Assembly (NCBI GenBank): GCA_025765595.1
Contig: JAIVFH010000221.1
Span: 1 to 46,474 of the forward strand
Direction of reading: 5' to 3'
Length of the DNA: 46,474 nucleotides
Source of the DNA: Obelidium mucronatum
Taxonomy: Eukaryota; Chytridiomycota; Chytridiomycetes; Chytridiales; Chytriomycetaceae
The notes beneath the pieces are model-generated. The model saw only the letters and a list, made by a program, of their open reading frames with translations, did not search any database and had not been told where the DNA came from. The translations under genes and the position numbers were made by a program. Positions 18,109-27,420 of the stretch are shown in pieces (position 1 is the stretch's first letter; the number at the start of each line of letters is the position of its first letter).

Positions 18109-20264
18109 CACCGCCAACCACCTTTTCCAATAGAATTTCGATAGAACAGAGTTTCGATCGTAATTCTATTGGAATTTCTTGTCGAATTCCGATATAACTG
18201 AGTTCTATCGAATAGTCTATCGAACATAAATCGATAGAATTCCGACAGTTATAAGGTAGGTATTCGATAAGAAATTATAATAGAATTCCAATAGAACCTT
18301 CCGATAGAACGCCTGGCTCGGTGTTGCGATGAAACAGTACTGGCCGGCTTCGATCGCCGAGCCTTTGCCTCATTTGGCCGATGTCGTAACCACACCGACT
18401 TCTTCCGGTGCTATTGAACATAAAATTAACTCTGGTTATAGAAACATGAGGCAAGTTAAGTTGTTTGACAGTTTAATTCACACCTTACTTTTTTTTATTT
18501 GAAATATTATATTTATAACCAACAAAACCCAACAAAACTGTTCGGACAACGAACTTCCACAACAAAAAATCAAGCAATTAAAACGGAACCATGACATGGC
18601 AGTCGACCTTTGAAGGTGCGCGAGCGTCCTGCATCCAAGCCTGCCCCAGCCGGTGAGAGAGGTCAGACCGAGTAGTTGAATGACCACTGTCTCGATTCTA
18701 ATCTGTGTGTTTATTTTATATTTATAAGTGTCGTGACGACTTCTGTTTATGTAATTGGAAGGCATTGAAGTTTTCATGTCGCAAGCAAACATGGCCGAAC
18801 GCGTTTGTTCCTGGACCCAACATTCTGGCGAAATCGACGCTGTCAATAACTGCCATTTGAAACAGCGCCGATTGCGTTTCAAAATCGGTGCCAAGGTGAA
18901 GAACATGTGCTCAACCTGTCTGCTGGATCTTGAATTCAAACTCCCTTCTCAATTTCGGGCGATAAATTCTGTGCAGAAATTGATTCGAGTCATAGAATCA
19001 AGGTGTGTTTTATTTTGTAGAAAATACGTCATATTTGGAGATGACGCAAAGGTTTATTCCTGGCTTAAAATAAAGTAACTGAGACGCTCTTAGCCCAAGC
19101 TGGCCCATTCATATTGTAATGAGGCAGGCAACGGTTTCATTTGACCAAAACGCTGTGGCAGTCGCACATGCACTTTGACCATTTTTTCTGTTTTTACAAT
19201 GTTCGTTTTTGCTTTCAAAAACTTCCCAAAATCATGCCTTCCAGCCATCGTCTGGCTTCCAACAGTGGGTTATTGATTCAAAACGTCAATGATCGTATTG
19301 TTTGCCTCTTACTCGCCTACCGGACCTAGGTATGCGCTTTCATCGACTAGTTCAGGCAGCCATTCAAGAGTTGCCTCTATCAGGGCCTCGACGGCCAACT
19401 CGAAATGGCTCGAATAGAAATAAACCAGTGGCGGCATGATGATCAGAGTGAGTAACATCTGTATTGTAAACACACCTCAAGCTGTGTCTGATGCTGACAC
19501 TCAGGGATAACCTCGATTCTTCAAACACAAGAAAAATCAAGAACGTTAGGCAATCTCTAGGTGTTCTTTGTTTTGGTAAAATAACGGTAAGCGTTGTTCT
19601 TATTTTTATAAATAAATACTAAATAATTTATTTGAAACAGAAAAACAACAATGGAAGTGGCCACAGAAGGTTTGTTGTATTCAATTTGAGGCTCTTTGTT
19701 GAATGTAACCATGACATAGCAGCCGACATAGCAGCCGACCGTGATGAATTTTTATAAAACAATTCGACTCGGAGCCCTGTGCCGCACAATAAATGGTACG
19801 TCATTGCCTTTCAAGTGCTTCCATCATAATAATTTTCCTTTTCTGTTTATTTAGTTTTAGATTGATGAGCAACCTTTGATATGACACCAATGTCATGATT
19901 CTGCGTTTCAGTCAAATTAAGAAATCTGCACAAACACGACTGGAATTGGCAAAAGAAAGACCTGGATCTGATTGAAATAATGATATGAAAAATAAAAGAA
20001 TTTGTAATTTTTAATGTGTTTTTCAACAATTTAACAACAATTTAAGGCATGACTGCATCTCCAAACCCTCAATGGTTCGTTTGCAATTCTATTTCATTTT
20101 TCGACAGCATTCCAATCGAATTTCTTATAGAATGGCAATCGCGAGTTCTGTTGTAATTCGATTGGGACACTTTAGGTTGGAATTCTATCAAATTACGATT
20201 TTATATAAAATCTAACGTGCGATCGATTTTCGATAGAAATACGATCGGCAGGGGGCTGGCGGTG
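18109..20264. mobile_element. TA-flanked DNA transposon, 2.16 kb, palindrome-rich ends
   Basis: Starts CACCGCCAACCACC and ends GGGGGCTGGCGGTG: imperfect terminal inverted repeats with perfect CACCGCC/GGCGGTG. TA is duplicated at 18107-18108 and 20265-20266; removing element plus one TA restores a normal GCGCTTAAAGTGTCAGCG unit. Both ends (18125-18310; 20090-20255) are filled with TCGATAGAATT-type dyads. Internal sequence has scattered exon-like pieces but no recognisable transposase, so it may be non-autonomous or decayed. Superfamily not assigned. Confidence 0.75.
18776..19078 (+). CDS. Hypothetical ORF in TA-flanked transposon, ~100 aa
   Basis: ATG 18776 to TAA 19076-19078. Contains several Cys (VCSWTQH, NNCHLKQ, MCSTCLLD), which could bind metal. 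The best coding-like part ends near 18999 (RVIES); beyond it GTGTGT resembles a donor, and the remainder may be intronic. Other exon-like fragments follow (about 19230-19325, 19530-19590, and an intron-like GTAAGC...AACAG at 19588-19640). I do not recognise the product. Confidence 0.35.
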   Translation: MSQANMAERVCSWTQHSGEIDAVNNCHLKQRRLRFKIGAKVKNMCSTCLLDLEFKLPSQFRAINSVQKLIRVIESRCVLFCRKYVIFGDDAKVYSWLKIK

Positions 20265-20389
20265 TAAAGTGTCAGCGCTGAAATATTCAGCGCTTAAAGT
20301 GTCAGCGCTTAAATATTCAGCGCTTAAAGTGTCAGCGCTTAAAGTGTCAGCGCTTAAAGTGTCAGCGCTTAAAGTTTCTGCACTTAAAT
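20265..20389. repeat. AGCGCT minisatellite, array 4, right part
   Basis: About eight 15-bp units resuming after the transposon, ending AAGTTTCTGCACTTAAATA as in arrays 2 and 3, and joining SINE-like block B copy 3. Confidence 0.9.
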
Positions 20390-20577
20390 AGTGAAGTTAT
20401 ACTCCATGGTGCCGTATGAATTTGTAGAGCTATTTCCAGTACAGCTGGCTAGTTTAGTTGTAACAATCTCTGCTCGCAAGAGGAGGACCGGGGATCAAAC
20501 CCCGGATTAGGATTTTGGAAAATGCAAATTTTAATGAAACCCTAAGTCTAATCCTGAGCTAATGAGTATAAAACCAT
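20390..20577 (-). mobile_element. tRNA-derived SINE-like block B, copy 3
   Basis: Aligns along its length with 5706-5888, but more diverged (e.g. GGGGATCAAACCCCGG, CTATTTCCAGTACAGCTGGC). It is the oldest-looking of the three array-plus-block units. Confidence 0.6.
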
Positions 20578-20626
20578 AGCCCTAACCTTTCCCTTAATTT
20601 ATCACCCTTGTGTTTGAACAATACGG

Positions 20627-20823
20627 ACGCCACGTGAAGTTGGACCACAGACCACAGACTTTATCTCGAGAAAATAGTCGCGTTTGAGAGAGACTATGGA
20701 GACTTTGTGCGGAAATCTTTGACCAATATGGACTTCCCGTCCATCGTGCCAGACCTTTTACAGATCGTTGAAACGGTCCCGCATCCTGAACTTCAAATGA
20801 CCTGGACACTTGCGCGTTACATT
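20627..20823 (+). other. Possible coding fragment, ~65 codons
   Basis: An open stretch without stops ends in TGA near 20823 and reads protein-like near its end (MDFPSIVPDLLQIVETVPHP). It has no upstream start; it could be a terminal exon or pseudogene fragment. Family unknown. Confidence 0.25.
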
Positions 20824-20952
20824 TGAGCCTATTTTTTTTTGGGGGACCGTTTTTTTTTCTTTGGACACTTTTGGAAACTGTTCAAAAACAAGTATTTATT
20901 CGGAATGTGTTGCAGGGGTCGCAGCCGCGGTGGTGGGCGCAGTGTGGGTGAC

Positions 20953-21915
20953 TCAATTGTCACGTCCAAATTGGCGTTCAAAACACAACATGACATGGTA
21001 TCCGTAGATCAAATGCCCAATATCCGTGTTCGGGACATTCGAATGATGTTCGTAACCCTTTTCGAGGACCTTGGAAATGATGCCAGTGTCAAGACAGCGG
21101 AGTCGGTAACCCTGTACTCCTGTCACCACGTTTTGGATTCCATAAGCAGGAAAATAGCCGTAATGTTCGGTGATACCAATAAACACGTACGACCCGATTG
21201 CTTGAACTTTGGCGGCAGACTTCAGAAAACCACGGAGCAATGTTTCGGTGGCAGTTCCTTCTTCAGTGTTTGGTCCAGAATCCCATGGGCAATTGAAAAG
21301 AAGATCAGATTCTCCTGGCAGATCGTATTCAGCAAATGGGGCAAGATTCGTGGCGTTAATGCGACAGAGAAGGCGGCCATCCGGCCCCGGCTGCCACGGA
21401 ATAGACGCATTGGAACTTAGACCAAGCCAGCTACGTCTTTCTTCTTCTATGGCCTGTTCGGCCATTTTCTGTTCGCGTTCAACTCGCTTTGCAGAACTCT
21501 CGCGATACCTTGTGACATCGTTCGGAATATTTTCCATTGGCAGTGGATCCATCCCTCTGCCACGCTCAGAGACTTTGATTCCGTACCAAGGGTCCCAACG
21601 GTTCCTAAAGTTCAAAGGGTCCGAAGAGTTCCAAGAGGTCCAAGAGTTCCAAGAGTTGTTGTTCTGGCCGTGGCAGTTGCGCAAGTCGACCAACGCCTTT
21701 TCAAATGACCCCTTGCCACTACCAACCGCCAAAAATGGGTGTCTGTCCTTGACAAGACGGTTGTACACAAAGTCTGTATCCACAACAACGTCCGGATACC
21801 CTGCTGCCTGAAGAGCTTCAAGAGTTTTAAACCCACGTTCCCAAGTATTCAACGTGACATTGTACGTGGATTGAGGTTCTCGATCGTATTGTTCAGTGTC
21901 GTTTCTCGCAGCCAT
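20953..21915 (-). CDS. BMT5-like (DUF2431) Rossmann methyltransferase paralog 1, 320 aa
   Basis: ATG at 21915 to stop at 20953, no interruptions. FLAVGSGKGSFEKAL (residues about 60-75) fits the glycine-rich SAM-binding loop of the 25S rRNA uridine-N3-methyltransferase BMT5-like family. INATNLAPF and DLLFNCPWDS match the family's 'ATNL' and 'FNFPH' positions. LLRGFLKSAAKVQAIGSYVF matches the late helix-strand region. The middle (about 95-170) is a Trp/Ser/Asn-rich insertion absent from the other copies. The 25S rRNA role is only a family inference: the motifs are diverged (CPW in place of FPH), and the family is amplified here, so the substrate may differ. The only intact copy of three. Confidence 0.7.
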   Translation of the reverse strand: MAARNDTEQYDREPQSTYNVTLNTWERGFKTLEALQAAGYPDVVVDTDFVYNRLVKDRHPFLAVGSGKGSFEKALVDLRNCHGQNNNSWNSWTSWNSSDPLNFRNRWDPWYGIKVSERGRGMDPLPMENIPNDVTRYRESSAKRVEREQKMAEQAIEEERRSWLGLSSNASIPWQPGPDGRLLCRINATNLAPFAEYDLPGESDLLFNCPWDSGPNTEEGTATETLLRGFLKSAAKVQAIGSYVFIGITEHYGYFPAYGIQNVVTGVQGYRLRCLDTGIISKVLEKGYEHHSNVPNTDIGHLIYGYHVMLCFERQFGRDN

Positions 21916-22044
21916 CCTTTCTCAAGTCGGCGATCGTTGCTTGATGTCTGGTGTTCTGGTCCAATTTCGATGAGAAAAAAAGTGAAAAAATAAGGGTTCG
22001 TTTTATTTGGGATGACTTGTGTGACTCATTATGACTCACACCGC

Positions 22045-22984
22045 TCAAAGCACCGCGTCATTCACACAATCTCCAATCTCTAGATTTTTACCTGTTTTCT
22101 TGTCCGGGACATCTGAATGATGCTTGTACCCGTTTTTTAGGACCTCGGAAATGATGCCAGTGTCGAGACAATGTAGTCGGTAACCACGTACTGTCACCAC
22201 CACGTTTTGGATCCCATAGGCCGGAAAGTACTTGGAAAATTCAGTGATGCCAATGAACACGTATGACCCGATGGCTTGAACTTTAGCGGCAGAGCTCAGA
22301 AATTCTCGGAGCAATGTTTCAATGGCAGTGGGGTGTCGAGACGACACCCACGGGCAATTGAAAAGAAGGGTTCGTGGCAGCCCGTAGCGGTCAAATGGGC
22401 CAAGATTCGTGGCGTCAATGTACTTCAATTTGCACTTTTCCGGGATACTTTCCACCAAGCATTCCCCAGAGAGTTTGATTCTGTCCCACTTGATACTGCG
22501 CCACTGTCTATAGCGCAATTCCGCCAACGCCTGTTCGAATGTCCTGTTGCCACTGCCGACCGCCAAAAATGGGCGTTTGTCCTTGACAAGACGGGTGTAC
22601 ACAAACGTTGGATCAAAAACCATATCCTCAGGGGCCTAACTTGCGATGATGCCTGTACTTGGATTCCAGGGCTTTGTACTTTTCTTTCAAGGCGTCGTAG
22701 TCGGATTGCGTGTTGGGGTTCAAAGTGCGATGATCGTTGTACTTGGATTCCAGGGCTTCGTACTTGCCTTCCAGGGTATCCAAGGTTCCTCTCAGACTCC
22801 ATCGAGCCTCATTGCTTTTCTCCAAGTCACGCTGGAGTTGTTCAACGTCGTTTCTCAAGGCCACAGCTTCCGTCTCCGAAGCCGCCAATTGCTTTCTCAA
22901 GTCGGCGATCGTTGCTTGAAGTCTGGTGGTGGTGTCTTCAGGAACGCTGTTCAAGGCCAGGGTCTCCAAAGTCAAGGTCTGCAT
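22045..22984 (-). pseudogene. BMT5-like paralog 2, coiled coil + methyltransferase, frameshifted
   Basis: Frame 22984-22628 (118 aa) is a coiled coil with heptads such as LQATIADLRKQLAASE and ALKEKYKALESKYRHH. Frame 22623-22045 (192 aa) carries the methyltransferase: FLAVGSGNRTFEQAL, IDATNLGPF, TLLFNCPW, LLREFLSSAAKVQAIGSYVF. The frames differ by one base at about 22625-22640 (GTTAGGCCCC); losing one G would join them as in paralog 3. The C-terminus differs from the other two (no YHVMLCFER end), suggesting 3' truncation. Could instead be two proteins, but the architecture shared with paralog 3 favours a broken fusion. Confidence 0.65.
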
Positions 22985-23026
22985 CGTTCAGGAAGAAAAT
23001 CCCCCAAAATCAGGGGGCAATTTTTA

Positions 23027-24199
23027 TTACTTGTGAACTCGTACCCGTTCAAAACACAACATGACATGGTACGGGTAGATACTCCCGCCAATGTTCTTGC
23101 CCTTTTTACAAAGATGGTTGTAACCATTTTTTCGGAGCTTGGAAATGATGCCAGTGTCAAGACAGCGGAGTCGGTAACCCTGTACTTCTTTCACCACGTT
23201 TTGGATTCCATAGGTATGAAAATAGATGGAATCTTCGGTGATGCCAATGAACACGTATGACCCAACCTCTTGAATATCAGCGGCAGAACGCAGAAAGTTT
23301 TGGAGCAATCTTTCATTACAGTTCCAATCCAACCATGGGCAATTGAAAAGAATATCTGACTTTGATGGCAGCCCGTAGTCGATAAATGGGGCAAGATTCT
23401 GGGCGTCAACGTTCTTCTTGATTACGTTGTGCGACGGAATACCTTGCACCACTTCCTGTAACCCAAACCACCCAGAGATTTTGACACCTTCCCACGCATC
23501 ATTCTTTGAGAATCCACGGTCGCGGCGCAATGCAACCAATCCCTTTTCACCTGACCCGTCGCCACTGCCGACACACAATAACGGGCGACACTTCTTGCCA
23601 AGGCGGTTGTCCACAAACTTTGGATTCATGACAATACCCTCGGCGGCATTGCAAAGCACGACCTCCGAAAGAGTCTTATACCCGGTTGGTCTCTTCTTGA
23701 AGTAAGCATTTAAAATATTGTCAGAGCATCGCGACTTGGTTCGCAACTTTTTGTACTTGGTTCGCAACTTTTTGTACTTGGATTCCAAGGCGTTGTACTT
23801 GGATTCCAAGGCGTTGTACTTGGATTCCAAGGCGTTGTACTTGGATTTTTACTTGGATTCCAAGGCGTTGTACTTGGATTGCAGGGTTTCACCAGGTTCA
23901 CATGCTTCCTCGCTGCTTGTCTCCAAGTCTTGTACGGGTTGCTCTGCGTAGTTTCTCAACGCCGCAGGTTCCATCTTCAAAGCTGCCAATTGTTGTCTTA
24001 AGTCGGCAATCGTTGCTTGAAGTACGGTGTCTTTAGGGTTGATGTGTTCAATACCAAAAGTCTCTTCGGCAGCGGCAGCAGCGGCAGCATCGGCAGCAGC
24101 GGCAGTGGTATCGACGGTAGCAGTCGTGGTAGCGGCAGCGGTAGCAGTCGTGGTAGCGGCAGCGGTGGCTGTGGCAACGGTGGCTGTGGTTGTCGTCAT
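23027..24199 (-). pseudogene. BMT5-like paralog 3, Ala/Thr-rich + coiled coil + methyltransferase, in-frame stop
   Basis: A single minus-strand frame from ATG 24199 to 23027, interrupted by TAA 23849-23851. Order: Ala/Thr-rich low-complexity N-terminus (residues about 1-45), coiled coil (LQATIADLRQQLAALK), YNALESK heptad repeats, then methyltransferase (LLCVGSGDGSGEKGL, VDAQNLAPF, DILFNCPW, LLQNFLRSAADIQEVGSYVF, ending YHVMLCFERVRV). The stop lies in the heptad repeat, where a 12-bp partial unit replaces a 21-bp one, so the frame is kept but TAA appears. Readthrough, a separate start at 23830, or loss of function are all possible. It is divergent from the F-box-like ORF. Confidence 0.65.
23774..23880. 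repeat. 21-bp heptad-coding repeat, ~5 copies
   Basis: TACTTGGATTCCAAGGCGTTG (plus sense) is repeated with one shortened unit. On the minus strand each unit encodes the heptad YNALESK, so DNA repeat expansion lengthens the coiled coil in seven-residue steps. Confidence 0.9.
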
Positions 24200-25289
24200 T
24201 TTTTGCGAAATAAAAAAACGAGCAGTGAATCTCCTTATTTGGGACCAAAGTGAAGTGTGTGCAAGAATCTTTCAGTTTCTCCCTCTTTTCGATCTGGTGA
24301 CTGTGGTTTGCTTCGTTTGTAAATCGTTCCATGATGTTGTGGCCACAGAGACACTGCTTCATACCGCCATTCTTGAAAGAAATGGGGTTTTTGGCGAAAC
24401 ATCGACTCAGGAAGAAGACTTTGACCACTTGGGTAGTTTCTTGCGGTGGTCTGTTCCTCCGAAACTGGCGGGCCGATTCTGGCGAGCTTGTTTTTCCAAG
24501 AACGTGGACATTGGCGATTTGCTGGATTGGTTGATTGCAAACAAGAAAACGGTGCATGTGGTTCCCTGGCATCCCGCCTTTTTGCAATTCTTTACTTTCC
24601 GTTCAGACGAAACCAAAACCGAAACCGCCGCCGCTGCCGCGAATTTGTTTGCGTTGGGAGCAGTGAAAAACAATGTTTCCAGGGTCCAATTGAGTGGTCT
24701 GACCAAGAAGTATCTCCCCCGTCTGGCCGTGTACTGTGTAATCGTTGGGAACTTGAATGGGTTGCGTGTGGTCGTTGACTTGGGGGGTACTGTAAAGTCT
24801 TTGAAAGGTGCAGAAGAAGCTGCTATCAAACGATGTGACCTGTTGGCATATGAATTGCTTCTGAACCACTTCGCACAATTGCTTCTCAATCAGTATGTCC
24901 CGGAAGCTGCGAAAAGTAACGAACGTGAATGGCGTGTACAGTGGTGTATTCGGGCCGGTCATCTCGACTTATTTGCGGAACGTGGGTTGTTGCCGTTGCT
25001 GCAAGTACTTCTCGATCGACCAGAAATTCAATGTGTCTTGCGGCCCTCACATTTCGATCATTTGCGGATCTTGGCACTCCGTCGCCAACAGTCCCGTGTC
25101 TTGGACAAGTACCCCACTCAAATGACCTTCAATGAACTCAAACTATGGTTTTTCCATCCTATTGTCTGCTTTTGCAAACTAAAAAACGGTTACTCGACAA
25201 TGACGTGGATGCTTGACCAAGAGTGTGTGAAAAACGAACCAGATGGAAAACAAATTCTGGAATCTTTTGAATGTTGCAACACAGAATGA
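24042..25289 (+). CDS. F-box-like / solenoid protein, ~350-415 aa
   Basis: The frame is open from 24042 to TGA 25287-25289. The credible protein starts near 24200: SEVCARIFQFLPLFDLVTVV followed by CFVCKSFHDVV fits an F-box (leucine-rich helix, then V-C-K-F). Helical repeats resembling degenerate ankyrin-type units follow (LAVYCVIVGNLNGLRVVVDL; WCIRAGHLDLFAERGLLPLL). F-box proteins recruit substrates to SCF ubiquitin ligases (family knowledge). The only in-frame ATG upstream (24042) would add an Ala/Val tract antisense to the neighbouring gene, so the true start may be a non-AUG codon or an unseen 5' exon, or the gene is 5'-truncated. Confidence 0.55.
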   Translation: MCSIPKVSSAAAAAAASAAAAVVSTVAVVVAAAVAVVVAAAVAVATVAVVVVIFCEIKKRAVNLLIWDQSEVCARIFQFLPLFDLVTVVCFVCKSFHDVVATETLLHTAILERNGVFGETSTQEEDFDHLGSFLRWSVPPKLAGRFWRACFSKNVDIGDLLDWLIANKKTVHVVPWHPAFLQFFTFRSDETKTETAAAAANLFALGAVKNNVSRVQLSGLTKKYLPRLAVYCVIVGNLNGLRVVVDLGGTVKSLKGAEEAAIKRCDLLAYELLLNHFAQLLLNQYVPEAAKSNEREWRVQWCIRAGHLDLFAERGLLPLLQVLLDRPEIQCVLRPSHFDHLRILALRRQQSRVLDKYPTQMTFNELKLWFFHPIVCFCKLKNGYSTMTWMLDQECVKNEPDGKQILESFECCNTE

Positions 25290-25506
25290 TGACCGACGGA
25301 CGATCCAGATTGTGGAAGGAGTCTTGCGATTCGGTTGGGTCTTCCTTGGGTGTCTGGGGTTTCCTTGGGTGTCTTTGGTTCAATGAACGGTCACGTGACC
25401 TCGTTTTTAATCAAAGTGTTTTTTTTCAAAGTGCTTTTTTTTCTTGACCAGACGATCTTTTAAAAACGGGGACTTTTTTCGTGACTCTCCCAAAAAAAAA
25501 AAGATA

Positions 25507-25668
25507 ATGGCCACTTTTCTGCGCGCGTACCCCGTCCCCTCAACGTCCCACGCTATCACCCACACCAGTTTGTCTGGTGGCAAGTACCATGTAGCAACAG
25601 CCTCGGCCCTCTCGTATTTGCCGTTTTTGCGTCAGTACATGGCGGCTCTTCGTAATGGAACCGAGTGA
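25507..25668 (+). pseudogene. Fragment resembling N-terminus of giant-virus-type primase
   Basis: A 53-codon frame from ATG 25507 to TGA at the edge of the repeat starting at 25669. The pattern ITHTSLSGGKYHV, then a helix with FLRQYMAAL, recalls the N-terminal part of archaeo-eukaryotic primases fused to D5-type helicases in large DNA viruses. The remainder of such a protein is missing; the frame runs into the GATAAAATCATTCCTGC repeat. A short match from memory, so tentative. It could be a relic of a virus-derived or horizontally acquired gene. Confidence 0.35.
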
Positions 25669-25975
25669 TAAAATCATTCCTGCATATTCCGAATCTGGTG
25701 TAACGTCATTTTTCAACTCCAGCCGATAAAATCATTCCTGCAAATTTCCGAATCTGATTGGCCATGATAGTTTTCACACCCACTGTCCTTGTGTAACGTC
25801 GTTTCTTGAGGTCATTCCAAAATTCGACAGTCTAAATTAGACAATTGGACAGTCTAATTTAGACGGTCTAATTTAGACAGTCTAACTGCAATGTCTGAAT
25901 TAGACAGTCTAAATTAGACCGTCTAAATTAGACAGTCTAATCACACAGTCTGAATTAGTCAGTCTAAATTAGACC
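25669..25975. repeat. Dispersed repeat R1 + TTAGACAGTCTAA array, copy 1
   Basis: Starts GATAAAATCATTCCTGC with two CRE-like GTGTAACGTCATTTTTCAA motifs. CATGATAGTTTTCACACCCA and CTGTCCTTGTGTAACGTC follow, then about a dozen 12-13-bp units around the near-palindrome TTAGACAGTCTAA. Collinear with 35940-36412 in the same orientation. Ends where the copia fragment begins. Confidence 0.85.
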
Positions 25976-26669
25976 TTCGGAATTAGATCGCGTCCAAGAC
26001 ACTTGGTGAGTAAATCGGCTGGCTGGTCAGCGGTCTTGATCCAAGTGACCTTGACTTGCTTTAAATTGACCAGTTCGCGAATGTAGTGGTATCGAATATT
26101 GATGTGTTTCGATCGATGTGAGAAAACGTCATTGTTGCATTGATGAATTGTAGACTGGTTATCTTCGAATACTTGAATTGGTTTGTCAAGTGGTATGTTG
26201 AGTGTATCGTATAGTTGAATAAAAGACTGTAGTTCGCGTCCTAGTTCACTGATAGACATGTATTCGGCTTCTGTAGATGATAGTGGTGTGACTGGAGTCT
26301 TGGTTGATTTCCAACTGATGACGCCATCCGCGAGAACAACCATGTAGCCAAGCTGAGACTTAGCTTCGTGGTGGATGTTGTACGCGGCGTCGCTGTAGCC
26401 GATAGGACTTGAATTGCCTTGTTTAGAGTAGAAGATACCGTGGTCTTGTGTGTCATGGATGTAGCGGAAGACACGCATGAGGTCTTCCCAGTGTTGTTGA
26501 GATGGTTTGCTGGAGAAGATAGATAGAAAGGAGATAGCTGTAGAAATGTCCGGGCGAGTGTTGATAGCTGCGTAGTTGAGGCATCCGATGGCTTCAAGGT
26601 ATAGGGATGGGTTGTTGAATAAGGGGGTGGTGTCTAATGCTGGAATTGGTGAAAATGAGCTTGACAAGG
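25969..26669 (-). pseudogene. Ty1/copia RT-RNase H fragment fused to an LTR
   Basis: Minus-strand frame of 232 aa, close relative of 27421-28180: FNNPSLYLEAIGCLNYAA, STEAEYMSISELGRELQ (RNase H), EDNQSTIHQCNNDVFSHRSK, ADLLTKCLGRD. The coding start is fused directly to the end of the LTR at 26670, with no PBS or gag, so it is a deletion or template-switch product. It ends at the R1 repeat, lacking the 3' UTR and LTR. Confidence 0.85.
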
Positions 26670-26811
26670 TGTTGTAGAGGGACTGGAAGCGGTGCTGGTT
26701 CTGTAGACAGGTGAGCTGATCGTTGTGGACACTAGAGAGATTTTAGAGATAATTCTTAAACTTTATTCCCAAACATGGAGCTTGCAACATGAGTTTCATG
26801 TGCCTCCAACA
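26670..26811 (-). repeat. 3' LTR of decayed copia element (142 bp)
   Basis: TGTTG...CAACA ends. Differs from 35085-35226 at a few positions (GATTTTAGAGATAATTC versus GATTTTGGAGAGAATTC). A purine tract GAGGGGAAG (minus sense, 26812-26820) directly precedes it, as expected of a polypurine tract. Confidence 0.9.
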
Positions 26812-27146
26812 CTTCCCCTCAAGCGAACATGATTGAATAAAGAATGAATTGAACAACGATCAGACTTGGATCATGTGACATGAATGTGACTTGATTAATT
26901 GCCAATGATTAATTAAGGCTTGGTGATTAATTCGGGTTCGGCGAAGGTCATGTGATTGTCACGTGATGGTGCCTTCCCCTTGATCGTGTGAATCGCTTGA
27001 GAGTTGTGTCTTTCTGTGCGGTCTTGCGTTATTACACCCTGTGTCAGATTCTTACTGACTAAAACACTCGTCCCTCGCTCAACCATTAAAGTGGCGAAGC
27101 AAGGATAAAGTGAAACCTTCATAGGCGGATATGTAATAATCGAACA

Positions 27147-27216
27147 AGTGCGCAGAGCAGGTCTTGAACCTGGGTTGTCTTGATAGCAGACTTGAGCTCT
27201 GACCGTTGAGCTAAGT
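27147..27216 (-). other. tRNA-like sequence (SINE head or pseudo-tRNA)
   Basis: Minus strand reads CTTAGCTCAACGGTCAGAGC (A-box-like) and CCCAGGTTCAAGACCTG (B-box-like) at tRNA-like spacing, but the anticodon stem does not pair. It lies in the 3' region of the decayed copia element, probably as a SINE insertion or captured tRNA. Confidence 0.5.
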
Positions 27217-27420
27217 GGTTGGTTTTCTTGTATACTTTTGAACTTGAATAAATTGTTGAATTGTTCTATGTGAATTGTATGTTTAAAATATGAAGTATTC
27301 TAGCTTCTAGAATCGAAATCGAATTGAATTGAATTGAATAGAGTTGACTTAGCATTATTGGGGGCAAATCACGACTAGCCCCAATGCGTATTGCGGAAGT
27401 CAATCTTGAATCGTGAATGG

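Noticed and set aside
18478..18939. 153-aa minus-strand ORF in the TA-flanked element
   Set aside because: Overlaps the better plus-strand frame and has no recognisable motif.
22276..23260. Plus-strand 262-aa and 204-aa ORFs
   Set aside because: Antisense shadows of the BMT5-like paralogs; they cross gene boundaries and show no domains.
24042..24200. Ala/Val/Gly/Ser-rich frames on both strands
   Set aside because: Produced by a GC-rich triplet repeat; only the minus frame continues into a plausible protein.
27147..27216. Functional tRNA gene
   Set aside because: A- and B-box-like motifs are present, but the anticodon and acceptor stems do not pair.
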